17,684 nt of DNA from Triparma columacea. Its lineage: Eukaryota; Sar; Bolidophyceae; Parmales; Triparmaceae. Shown one piece after another: positions 1 to 7,256 of the stretch (within the stretch, counting starts at the first letter, position 1; each line of letters starts with the position of its first letter). The stretch covers positions 1,707-19,390 of the forward strand of contig BRYA01000677.1 in assembly GCA_030267965.1 (NCBI GenBank), given 5' to 3'. The notes below the pieces were generated by a model, which saw only the letters and a program-made list of their open reading frames with translations, did not search any database and was not told the DNA's origin. Made by a program: the position numbers and the translations under genes.

Positions 1-162
1 GGGGGGTTTTACCCCGCCCAAGGCAACCCGGAACGTCGGGAATCCGGTTAGGAGATTTGTTATCTTGGGAGCGCCGCAAGGCAAACGTCGATAACCCCAT
101 CCTATCCAACGCGCCCATTTTTATTTATTAACCCACGCCGCTGCTCGCCTCACTCTTTGCAG
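1..162 (+). other. 3' part of an intron (or inserted element) upstream of the helicase exon
   Basis: None of the three forward frames here encodes the DEAD-box segment that must precede the FSAT motif at about 179-190, so this looks like the end of an intron. It finishes with a TTAAC branch-point-like sequence (about 127-132), a pyrimidine-rich tract and a TTTGCAG acceptor, with the AG at 161-162. The first 100 bases can fold into short hairpins: GGGGT/ACCCC at 3-15, CCCG/CGGG at 27-40, and GTTATC/GATAAC at 59-95 enclosing GCC-GCAA-GGC at 73-82. The donor lies outside the window. Confidence 0.55.
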
Positions 163-1290
163 GTGCCAGGTTCTGGCTTTCAGCGCGACGGGCGGGAAGG
201 GGGTTAAGGAGGGACTAGACAGCATCAGTGGGGGGGAAGGAGGGTTCGTGGAGGTTCTTGTTGGGGGGGGGAAGAAGGCCGAGGATAGGGAGAGTAAGGT
301 CGGGCAGCAGCAGGAGGAGGGTAGCAGTAGCGACAGTGACAGCGACAGCGACGACGGTTCTTCTTCGTCGGCTGCCCTCGAGGTTGCGAAAGCCTCACAG
401 ACCTCCCCCTCCTCCCCCTCTCTGACGCCGACAGCGGCGATCCCGGCCGGCCTCAAGCAGCAGTACATCTTCATGCCCCACGCCATGCGTGACATGTACC
501 TCGTAGCCTGCGTCCGGCACCTAATGAAGGAGGGCGGGGTAAGGAAGGAGGACGTCGACGGGGAGTTCTCAGGAAGCGGATGGACCCTCCCCAAGAGGGG
601 GGGCGAGGAGGACGAGGACTTAACAAAGGGGGGGGCGAGGAGCGCAGTGGTCTTCGTGGGAACGTGCGAGAGGGCGGCGCACATGGAGGGAACGTTCAGG
701 GAACTGGGGATAGACGCGGTGGCGCTACACAGCCTGCTAACGCAGGACAGGAGGAACGCGGCGCTCGGGAAGTTCAAGAGCCAGCAGGTTAGGGTGCTAA
801 TCGCAACGGACATCGCAAGCAGGGGACTGGATATTCCTACTGTTGATCTGGTTATTAACTCGGAACTTCCAAGGAAGGTGAGGGGGCTTAAGGGGGAGCC
901 AACTGCGAGTCGGCGTGTCGAATAAAAATGATTCCCTTCCATGTCGCTAACCTTCTCCCCCCCTTCTCTCAGGCCCGCGACTACATCCACAGGGTGGGTA
1001 GGACCGCCCGCGCTGGTCGCCGCGGCCTCGCCGTAACCCTGGTAGGGGAGGAGGACGTGGGGCTGGTCCACGCGGCCGAGAAACTTGCGGGGAGGGAGAT
1101 GGAGAAGAATGAGGACATCAAGGACAGGGATGTATTGAAGCTAATGAGCAGCGTGGCGAAGGCGAGTAGACTTACTAAGGTCAAACTTGACGAGGTGGGA
1201 TTCGGGAAACTCGTGAAGAAGAGGAAGGGAAGGAAGGAGAAGGAGAGGAAGGCGAGGCAGAAGGTTCTTAGGCAGGCCGGGTTAAAGTAA
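163..1290 (+). CDS. DDX49: DDX49/Dbp8-type DEAD-box ATP-dependent RNA helicase, 3' part
   Basis: This is the C-terminal half of a DEAD-box helicase of the DDX49/Dbp8 family, which acts in the nucleolus in 40S ribosome biogenesis. The Q, Walker A and DEAD motifs lie upstream of the window. Two exons are visible, 163-877 and 973-1290, separated by a 95-nt intron (AAG|GTGAGG to TCTCAG, phase 0). In order, the sequence shows motif III FSAT (about 179-190), motif IV AVVFVGT, motif V ([14 protein letters not shown]) and, across the splice, motif [13 protein letters not shown] basic tail ([16 protein letters not shown]) ends the protein. The DDX49/Dbp8 assignment rests on the ALHS...[12 protein letters not shown] segment, [10 protein letters not shown] and the LVHAAEK stretch after motif VI. 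Unusual are a Gly-rich, Ser/Asp-repeat insertion after motif III (about 230-430) and a second acidic insertion before motif IV (about 530-630). The exon opens at phase 2 and has no internal start, consistent with a truncated gene. Confidence 0.9.
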
Positions 1291-1353
1291 AGCTGCATAA
1301 TCCTTTTTTTGAGAAACGAAAAATACTTCTACGAAAGGGACACTAACACCCCC

Positions 1354-3177
1354 TCACTTTTGCATCTTTGTTATCATCTCAAGTGCCGCCCTGAACCCCT
1401 GTGCCTCCCCCCATCCCGCCCCATCCGCTCCGTTAACATCAAAGTGTATCCACGGTACCTCTTCCTCTTTCTTTTCATTCTCCCCTTCCTTTTTCCCCCC
1501 AACTTTCTTAACGAAGTTCCTCAAATAACACGCCGCAGTAATAGCTCCCCCCATACCCCCGTCACTAGGTACGTTCCTAAGATCCGCAACCCTACTCTTC
1601 ATCCTCCCCTCGTATCCTTCATATAACGGCATCCTCCATATAGGATCGTCAACCTCATGACCAGCTTCAGTCAAGAGGTCAGAGAAGGACGCCGAGTTAC
1701 TAAAGTAAGCCGGTACAGCCGTCCCCAGCGCGACCCTAGCCGCTCCTGTAAGTGTAGCAAAGTCAACGATAACATCAGGTTCTTTACTCGCAGCCAGCGC
1801 TAACGCGTCTGCGAGGATAAGCCTACCCTCGGCGTCGGTGTTACCAATCTCCGTCGTCACCCCGTTTATGGATCGGATAACGTCAAGCGGTCTGATTGAT
1901 TTAGAATCCACGTTATTCTCAACCGCCGGTACGTACACTTCCAAGTTAACCTTAAGCTCTAATTCCATAACAGCCTTTGCTAGACCGATTACGTGAGCAG
2001 CCCCGCCCATATCCTTCTTCATATTAAGCATCCCTCCCGGACTTTTCATGCTAAGTCCCCCCGTATCGAACGTGACCCCCTTCCCAACTAACGCGACCGT
2101 CGGGTACGATGGATCGAGTTTACGAGTTAACGTTATTAAACGGGGGGAGGTTGAGGGGGTGGAGGAGGCACGACCTACTGCGTGGATCTGACCGCATACA
2201 CCTCCGGGAAGGACGGCGGAGAAGGTAGGGTTGGGGGTTAGGAGATCGTCACCTACCCATGTTGTGGTGGTGGTATTGGGAAAGGTGGTGGAGAGGGATT
2301 CGAGGGAGGACTGGAGGTGGGAGGGTGTGCAATGCTCGGCGGGGGTGTTTATTAAGGTCCTGGTTAGGTAGATTGCTGAGGCTATGGACTGGACTTGGGA
2401 TATCGTGGAGGCGGGGGTGTTGGGGAGATGGAGGGGAGGGGAGGGAGGGGTGGTGGAATTTTTGGATTTGTAGGTTGTGAACTTGTAGCCGGAGAGGAGG
2501 AAGGAGAGGAGAGGCTTAGCGCCTGGATCGTCAATGAGGGAGTAAGTCTTGTTGGAGTTGAGTTTAGAGAGGAGGGGAAAGGAGGGGAGGGTGTTGAGCT
2601 GTGAATCATTGACCTTTGGTGGCGCTGTGCAGAAGAAAAATTCAGTAGGTGAGATGGGAACTAGGCGTCCTGGCTTGTATTTGTTTACGCCCATGGCTGT
2701 CATGACGTCTGATAGTTCTGAGGGTTGTGAATCAATTAGGTTTGAGAAGGAGTCCTTATCAGGTGCAAGACGCAGTGTGATTGAGTCAGGTGGGGCTGCG
2801 GAGGATGTTATTATGGGTAGAGGTGGTGGTGTGATGGGAGTGTTTGGGGGAGTGTCAAAGGGAGTATTGTTGGAGGGAGTGTTGGAGGGAGTGTTGGAGG
2901 GAACAGTGCCATCTGAGTCCATTGAAGGGTTAATTGAGTTGCACATTGATGTTGTTGTACGTTTTGTGAGTGTATGTTTGGATAGTGTTGAGGATGTAGT
3001 TGAAGATGTTGTCAGAAAGGATATTGTTGAGGTGTGTGTTGAGGATTTAAAAGAGGATCCAAAGAAGTGCGTTCGTGAGGTGGTGTAAGATGTTCCATAA
3101 AATGCCAATTGGAATGATTTGGAGTATTTGATTGTATTTAACATGATTGTCATGAATATGATGTGATATATGTTCAT
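1354..3177 (-). CDS. M17 family leucyl aminopeptidase (cytosol aminopeptidase), probably organelle-targeted
   Basis: This is a di-zinc exopeptidase that releases N-terminal amino acids. The frame is open from an upstream TTG; the first ATG is 3177-3175, giving 607 aa in one exon. In that numbering the metal ligands are K366, D371, D389, D448 and E450, the last two within NTDAEGR. The catalytic Lys and Arg are K378 and R452. Spacing between them matches the PepA family exactly (5, 18, 59 and 2 residues), so the enzyme should be active. The first ~130 residues are Ser/Thr/Pro-rich low complexity with Asn-Thr-Pro-Ser repeats and a hydrophobic start (MNIYHIIFMTIML). That suggests a targeting leader, but the destination is unclear; M9, M12 or a Met about 78 residues in are other possible starts. 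A Lys/Glu-rich insert (GGKKEGENEKKEEE) sits near the C-terminus. Its stop is 63 bp from the helicase stop (convergent), and its start is 75 bp from the FKBP start (divergent). Confidence 0.93.
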   Translation of the reverse strand: MNIYHIIFMTIMLNTIKYSKSFQLAFYGTSYTTSRTHFFGSSFKSSTHTSTISFLTTSSTTSSTLSKHTLTKRTTTSMCNSINPSMDSDGTVPSNTPSNTPSNNTPFDTPPNTPITPPPLPIITSSAAPPDSITLRLAPDKDSFSNLIDSQPSELSDVMTAMGVNKYKPGRLVPISPTEFFFCTAPPKVNDSQLNTLPSFPLLSKLNSNKTYSLIDDPGAKPLLSFLLSGYKFTTYKSKNSTTPPSPPLHLPNTPASTISQVQSIASAIYLTRTLINTPAEHCTPSHLQSSLESLSTTFPNTTTTTWVGDDLLTPNPTFSAVLPGGVCGQIHAVGRASSTPSTSPRLITLTRKLDPSYPTVALVGKGVTFDTGGLSMKSPGGMLNMKKDMGGAAHVIGLAKAVMELELKVNLEVYVPAVENNVDSKSIRPLDVIRSINGVTTEIGNTDAEGRLILADALALAASKEPDVIVDFATLTGAARVALGTAVPAYFSNSASFSDLLTEAGHEVDDPIWRMPLYEGYEGRMKSRVADLRNVPSDGGMGGAITAACYLRNFVKKVGGKKEGENEKKEEEVPWIHFDVNGADGAGWGEAQGFRAALEMITKMQK

Positions 3178-3252
3178 GAAGCGGCTTAAAATGGGGTAGA
3201 AATATGGGGAAAACAAGAAGTGGAAAGAAAAAAAAACACAAAACTGCCCAGG
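3178..3252. promoter_or_regulatory. Putative 75-bp bidirectional promoter between aminopeptidase and FKBP
   Basis: Only 75 bp separate the two divergent ATGs, so both 5' UTRs and both core promoters must fit here or run into the opposite gene. The stretch is A-rich on the + strand (GAAAGAAAAAAAACAC at about 3223-3238), and I recognise no clear TATA box. The function is inferred from gene arrangement alone. Confidence 0.4.
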
Positions 3253-4099
3253 ATGAAAGTTTTAACCATTTGCGCACTTCTTAGCCTATCACAGGCATTC
3301 GTTAGCCCCCCTTCAGTCCCTCAAAGGCCATTTGCTTTAGATTTGAATGACAGGAAGCCTTTAATGTTGTTCTCAAAGGAGACTGACAAAGCGACCGACA
3401 CGATGACAAGAAAGGAAATGCTCCAGAATACGCTTCAAACATCATTCACTGCCATCACATCGCTAACTACACTATCTACACTAACTATGCCATCAATTGC
3501 AAACGCTGCACCTGAAATCTTCACAACAGAAAGAGGTGTCAAGTACGCAATTACCAAAAAGTGAGTCAAACCACTGTTGAAACACCTGCTAAAACACCCT
3601 GTTAGGACACTCTCACAGTCAGGGTGCTCTAACAATTAGGGCACTTTTAGGGCTTGCATTACTTGCACAACTTGCACCGTTCACAACACTTCTTCAAGCC
3701 ACCTCACACTCACCACTTTCACCTCACCACTTCAACCCTCCCCACCACCCCAGAGGTTCCTCCGGCCAGCAGCCTAAGCTCGGCGACATAATAGTGATAG
3801 ACTACACCGGCTACCTCTCAAACGGTCAGATCTTCGACGCCACCCACTCCGTCGGTAAGAACAACAACCTCGCCTTCAAGCTTGGTGACCGTGCCGTAAT
3901 CCCCGGTCTCGAGGACGTCGTCTCAAACATGTACGTCGGCGACACCGTTCAAGCTATCATACCGCCGGAGTTAGGGTACGGGAAGAAGGGGGTGTGCATT
4001 GAGAAGGAGGAGGGGGGGGAGGGGGAATGCTTGATCAAACCTGATAGCACGCTGGTTTATGACGTGTTTTTGAAGAAAGTCAGCATACCACCACCGTAA
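3253..4099 (+). CDS. FKBP-type peptidyl-prolyl isomerase with tripartite plastid/thylakoid-lumen targeting
   Basis: This enzyme catalyses cis-trans isomerisation of peptidyl-prolyl bonds. Exon 1 is 3253-3560 and exon 2 is 3754-4099, with a 193-nt phase-2 intron (AA|GTGAGT to CCCCAG); the product is 217 aa. The start is the ATG at 3253, and an upstream in-frame GTG is not needed. Residues 1-16 form a signal peptide ending in SLSQAF, with cleavage expected before the Phe as in red-lineage secondary plastids. A transit-peptide-like segment follows. Residues 53-85 run from an R-K pair through a Ser/Thr/Leu stretch to ANA-A, resembling a lumen signal. The FKBP domain spans about 111-213: DYTGY, IFDAT, VIPGLED and LGYG are conserved, while the usual binding-pocket Trp is Leu. 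C184 and C195 bracket a Glu/Gly insert and could form a redox disulfide as in lumenal FKBP13 proteins; that is inference. The last ~70 codons are duplicated directly downstream. Confidence 0.92.
3561..3753 (+). other. FKBP intron with an internal hairpin
   Basis: This 193-nt GTGAGT-AG intron holds an imperfect inverted repeat. TGTTAGGACAC at 3600-3610 pairs with GTGCTCTAACA at 3624-3634, with one mismatch and one G-U pair around a 13-nt loop. It ends in a C/A/T-rich tract built on repeated CACTCACC/CACCTC words (about 3700-3750) before CCCCAG. Confidence 0.7.
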
Positions 4100-4353
4100 A
4101 AAGGAAAGTAGGAGGTCGCTGACCGTGCCGTAAATCCCCGGTCTCGAGGACGTCGTATCAAATATGTTTGTCGGCGACACCGTTCAGGCTATCATACCGC
4201 CGGAGTTAGGGTACGGGAAGAAGGGGGTGTGTATTGAGAAGGAGGAGGGGGGGGAGGGGGAATGCTTGATCAAACCTGATAGCACGCTGGTTTATGACGT
4301 GTTTTTGAAGAAAGTCAGCATACCACCACCGTAAATGGAAAGTTGGAGGTCGC
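3886..4353 (+). repeat. Head-to-tail tandem duplication of the FKBP 3' exon end (2 x ~234 bp)
   Basis: Unit A (3886-4119) covers the last ~70 codons of FKBP, its stop codon and 20 nt beyond. Unit B (4120-4353) follows immediately with no spacer. Aligned by eye over 199 coding bases (3901-4099 against 4136-4334), there are six substitutions and no gaps. Outside that, unit B has one extra A in the GCCGTAA run near its start and is one base shorter just after the stop codon. Confidence 0.92.
4120..4353 (+). pseudogene. Partial duplicate of the FKBP C-terminal exon
   Basis: Unit B repeats the FKBP C-terminus from the DRAV segment to the stop and lies in what should be the 3' UTR of the intact gene. 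It has no targeting region, start codon or obvious splice acceptor. An inserted A at about 4132-4134 breaks the frame near its beginning. After that indel, the frame from GLEDVV to VSIPPP and the TAA at 4332-4334 is fully open and differs from the parent by one amino acid (Tyr to Phe). It is most likely a decaying partial copy, though use as an alternative terminal exon cannot be excluded from sequence alone. Confidence 0.8.
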
Positions 4354-4500
4354 AGAGGCGGGAGAGGGGGGGGGGGACGATTTTAGGAGGATACTAATGT
4401 TAACGACAGCGACATGAAAGTGTGAAGGGAAAGGGAAAAGGGAGAAGGTGAAAGAGAGGAAATCATGAATTGAAGAAACAAAAGACTTTTTTTCTTGCAA
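4354..4500. other. Intergenic purine-rich stretch
   Basis: A G-run near 4367-4377 is followed by a strongly purine-biased stretch (about 4420-4465) between the FKBP duplicate and the decayed zinc fingers. I see no gene in it. Confidence 0.6.
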
Positions 4501-4665
4501 TTTGCGGGTTTTTGTTGCAGCGTCGTAGTCTCAGTTCCTCACAGTGGTGCCAAGTTCATGTTTTTTTCATTTAGGGATACTTGCGCGATGTATATCTTTT
4601 GAGGCTGCGTCTTTGCTTCGCTTTGTAGTCACAATCTTCACAGTGGTGCCAAGGTCAGGGTTTTT
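4501..4665 (-). pseudogene. Two decayed C2H2 finger units downstream of the zinc-finger stop codon
   Basis: Beyond the stop of the zinc-finger gene, the reverse strand still carries two recognisable finger units. They begin with the Trp-His-His-Cys codons ending at about 4651 and 4552. Unit 6 reads WHHCEDCDYKAKQRRSLKR, then has an extra 4 nt (TATA) that shifts the frame. In the new frame it reads HRASIPK and stops, so the second zinc-binding His has become Pro. Unit 7 reads WHHCEELRLRRC; its second Cys is gone and it dissolves after about 45 nt. Unit starts are 95 and 99 bp apart, against exactly 90 bp for the intact fingers. Confidence 0.8.
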
Positions 4666-5634
4666 TCATTTGTGGACCCTAGCGTGATGCCTCTCGAGGT
4701 TCCCTTTTTGCTTCGTTTTGAAGTCGCAGTCCTTACAGTAGTGCCAGGTCACGTTTTCATTGTGGATATTTGCGCCATGCTGCTTGAGAGAGCCTTTATG
4801 CTTCGTTTTGTAGTCGCAGTCCTTACAGTAGTGCCAGGTCACGTTTTTGTTGTGGATGTATGCGCGATGCGTCTTGAGAGAGCTTTTTAGCTTCGCTTTG
4901 TAGTCGCAGTCCTTACAGTAGTGCCAGGTCACGTTTTTATTGTGGATACTTGCGCGATGTCGTTTGAGATGGCATTTTTGCTTCGTTTTGTAATCGCAGT
5001 ACTCACAGAGGTGCCAGGTCACGTTTTTGTTGTGTACATCTGCGCGATGCTGCTTGAGAGTGCTTTTTTGCTTCGCTTTGTAGTCGCAGTCCTTACAGCG
5101 ATGCCAGGTCATACCATTACCATCACCATTCCAAGAGTCAACGTTCTCATCATTATCGTCGCCGTCGTCATCGTAGTATTCCATCGTCATTCCTCTCTTT
5201 CGCTTCTTGCTCCTGCTGTTGGTCTTCCCTTCAGCAACAACCTCCACATTCTCATCCTCATCACATGGTTGGCAAACAAGTAGATCGCTTCCCATTCCTT
5301 CGACACCATCCGCTGTCGATGTGCTCTTGTTCCCTCCTTTATACTCAGCAAGGATAGCAGCAACAACCTCCACATTCTCATCTTCATCACATGGTTGGCA
5401 AACAAGCAAATCATGGCGTATAACGTCATCCTCTTTTACGATATTTTCTCTACTCATTCCTTCGACACCACCCGCTGTCGATGTACTCTTGTTCCCTCCT
5501 TGAAACTCAGCAAGGATACCAGGGTCCGAAGATGGAAATTCTTCAGCCTTGAAATCATCTATTGAGGAGGTATTAGGCGCAAATTTGTCGATGTGCGACC
5601 TCAACTCATCAGATGGCACCGGCACATACGACAT
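4666..5634 (-). CDS. Five-finger C2H2 zinc-finger protein with acidic linker and NLS-like segment
   Basis: A 322-aa protein in one exon, starting at the ATG 5634-5632; probably a nuclear nucleic-acid-binding protein. Five C2H2 fingers with C-x2-C-x12-H-x4-H spacing start at Cys 170, 200, 230, 260 and 290, at an exact 30-residue (90-bp) period, joined by a conserved NKNVTWHYC-type linker. Four of the five begin CKDC; finger 2 has CEYC. Before the fingers lie a basic NLS-like SRSKKRKRG (about 140-148) and a very acidic stretch (about 153-164). The N-terminal half carries a duplicated module: GGNKSTSTAxGVEGM and DLLVCQPCDEDENVEVVA each occur twice. Its CQPC pair might bind metal, though this is speculative. 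DNA target and regulation are unknown. The near-identical fingers suggest recent expansion by unequal exchange. Confidence 0.85.
   Translation of the reverse strand: MSYVPVPSDELRSHIDKFAPNTSSIDDFKAEEFPSSDPGILAEFQGGNKSTSTAGGVEGMSRENIVKEDDVIRHDLLVCQPCDEDENVEVVAAILAEYKGGNKSTSTADGVEGMGSDLLVCQPCDEDENVEVVAEGKTNSRSKKRKRGMTMEYYDDDGDDNDENVDSWNGDGNGMTWHRCKDCDYKAKQKSTLKQHRADVHNKNVTWHLCEYCDYKTKQKCHLKRHRASIHNKNVTWHYCKDCDYKAKLKSSLKTHRAYIHNKNVTWHYCKDCDYKTKHKGSLKQHGANIHNENVTWHYCKDCDFKTKQKGNLERHHARVHK
4741..5106 (-). repeat. 90-bp tandem zinc-finger repeat (5 intact units)
   Basis: The + strand words GTGCCAGGTCACGTTTTT and TTTGTAGTCGCAGTCCTTACAG recur with the GTGCCA/ATGCCA position at 4741, 4831, 4921, 5011 and 5101, an exact 90-bp step. 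Each unit encodes one finger plus its linker. Confidence 0.93.
5233..5520 (-). repeat. Duplicated N-terminal module of the zinc-finger gene
   Basis: The + strand segment from AGCAACAACCTCCACATT (5233) recurs at 5359, 126 bp later, and runs through the CTTGTTCCCTCCTT word in both copies. The second copy carries an extra ~40 nt encoding SRENIVKEDDVIRH. Both copies stay in frame. Confidence 0.88.
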
Positions 5635-5852
5635 GAACTCTTGTATTTATCGGATTTGTCTCTTTCAATCCTCAAAATTCGAACCTCTCAACCTCTCCTC
5701 CTTTCGACTCCCTGAATCCAAGAGAGAAACTTTCTCAGAGGTGGACTTACACGACACTTCTGACTAAGTGAAGTACTTTCAAGGATTTTTATTTCACTTT
5801 CACATCGTAATTTGTCGCTATAAACTTACATTCGGGATAGGTTCGCTCAAAA
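5635..5852. promoter_or_regulatory. Divergent intergenic region, zinc-finger and ankyrin-MYND genes
   Basis: These 218 bp separate the two divergent ATGs and must hold both promoters. I see no convincing TATA box or repeat. Assigned by position only. Confidence 0.35.
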
Positions 5853-7034
5853 ATGGAAAAACAATCAGAGGTACAATCGTCATACAATTCATCAGAGACC
5901 ACAAATGTGACAGTATCTAGTTGGGACGATTTGACAGACGGTCAACAGTGCTGCATAAACTGGGCTGGTGAGCAAGACTGGGATCTCATCAAGGGGTGTG
6001 CCAAGGAACATGGTCCTGAGGTTTTGTTTGGCGTTTTTGCAGATGGGGATGCGCGAATTTCAGTCCTCACGAAAGCTTCGTATCACCAAAGTGTTGAGAT
6101 GGTCAAGCTTACCTTAGAGGCCGGCTTCAACAACAAGGAAGCCATGTATATTGCCGCAAGTACATCAATAAGGGAATATGACAATTCAACAATCTTGAGA
6201 TTGCTCTTAGAACATGGACTTGACCCTAATATGGACCCACGAGTCGAAGGGGAAAGGTTGAAGAAAGGCTTTTACAACCTTCTGATGTTTGCTTCTGCTG
6301 ATGGACACATTGATCAGGCCATAACACTTCTCGATCATGGAGCAAATGTGAACAAGACAGTGGTTACCCCTGATGGAGGTGTTGTTTCACCACTTGCATG
6401 GACTATGAGTGAAGGAGCACACGACATATGCAGGCTATTTCTCACGCGCGGTGCTATTCCAACCACCAACGACGTGCTTGATGTGTTTAGACATTGCCTC
6501 TGTGCGTGCAAAGGAGAACACCCTAACCCTAGGCTTAGTAGAGATGTCGCAATAAAGATGTTCGCAACCTTCTTTCATCTCGGAAAGCCCGATTCCGACG
6601 TAGTTCGAGACCAATTCAATTATTGGTATCGCGATCCTTCCAAACGAGATCCTACAATCACCAACATCACGAAACATTACCTTCAAGGCCGTCCCTTCTG
6701 CTGCTTTGTTTGCGAGGCTCTCACTGCCAAGGAGCGCGACAAGCTCCTAATGTGTCCCTGCCGCACTGTCGCTTACTGCTCTCAGGAGTGTCAGATGAAA
6801 CACTGGAAGAAGCACAAGGTGCAGTGCGGGGGCCCGCTGAACGAAAGGGGGGAGAGTGAGGCGATGGTCAAGGAGAGGCATAAGACAGGGAAGGGAGCGG
6901 CGGCGGGAGGAGCGGATGTGGGAGTAGCGGATATGGGATTAGCGGGTGTGGGAGTAGCGGAAGGAGCAGGTGCGACGGGGAAGAATGGCAAGAAGGGGAA
7001 GAAGGGCAAGAAAAATAGGGGTAAGAAAAAGTGA
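5853..7034 (+). CDS. Ankyrin-repeat and MYND zinc-finger protein
   Basis: A 393-aa single-exon protein from the ATG at 5853. Degenerate ankyrin-like helical repeats occupy about residues 66-205; LLLEHGLDPN, LLDHGANVN and LFLTRGAIP are typical ankyrin segments. They are followed by a MYND finger with all eight ligands: C284, C287, C301, C303, C309, C313, H321 and C325. MYND domains bind short proline-rich peptides, and ankyrin-MYND proteins are common, often expanded families in algae and protists. The tail has a Gly/Ala/Val/Met-rich repeat (GVADMGLAGVGVAEGAG, about 357-373) and then a Lys/Gly-rich end (GKNGKKGKKGKKNRGKKK) that could be nuclear or nucleic-acid binding. No catalytic domain is visible, so an adaptor role is the best guess. 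It starts 218 bp from the divergent zinc-finger gene. Confidence 0.88.
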   Translation: MEKQSEVQSSYNSSETTNVTVSSWDDLTDGQQCCINWAGEQDWDLIKGCAKEHGPEVLFGVFADGDARISVLTKASYHQSVEMVKLTLEAGFNNKEAMYIAASTSIREYDNSTILRLLLEHGLDPNMDPRVEGERLKKGFYNLLMFASADGHIDQAITLLDHGANVNKTVVTPDGGVVSPLAWTMSEGAHDICRLFLTRGAIPTTNDVLDVFRHCLCACKGEHPNPRLSRDVAIKMFATFFHLGKPDSDVVRDQFNYWYRDPSKRDPTITNITKHYLQGRPFCCFVCEALTAKERDKLLMCPCRTVAYCSQECQMKHWKKHKVQCGGPLNERGESEAMVKERHKTGKGAAAGGADVGVADMGLAGVGVAEGAGATGKNGKKGKKGKKNRGKKK

Positions 7035-7256
7035 ACGAAGAAACAGTTGAAACAAAAACACAGAATGAAAGAAGATTGCACTCTATTTGTCCCTTTGGAT
7101 GAAGGGAAAATCACGGGTTTAATTTCTTCTTTTACTTTTGGAAATCGGCTGGAATCTGGTATTATCCTAGACCGAGGATTGTCAGATTGCTGAAGAGCTT
7201 GAGTTCCCCAAAAGAAACGTTGGCTTCAACAACAACAACAAGTAAAATCTTTTCAA
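7035..7256. other. Convergent intergenic region
   Basis: These 222 bp lie between the stops of the ankyrin-MYND and kinase-HAD genes. Only a short CAA repeat (CAACAACAACAAC, about 7229-7241) stands out. I see no gene. Confidence 0.6.

Noticed and set aside
121..1071. Long reverse open frame (316 codons) opposite the helicase
   Set aside because: Ser/Pro/Leu low-complexity product that mirrors the helicase codons; the forward strand has clear helicase motifs and splice sites.
2549..3088. 179-codon forward frame opposite the aminopeptidase N-terminus
   Set aside because: It is antisense to the Ser/Thr/Pro-rich leader of a well-supported gene and shows only Gly/Val/Glu repeats.
3886..4353. The two ~234-bp units as a CRISPR or satellite array
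   Set aside because: There are only two copies, and both match the FKBP coding exon, so it is a gene-fragment duplication.
4672..5283. Forward open frames rich in Val/Leu/Phe across the zinc-finger repeats
   Set aside because: They arise from the 90-bp repeat read on the opposite strand; the reverse frame has perfectly spaced C2H2 ligands.
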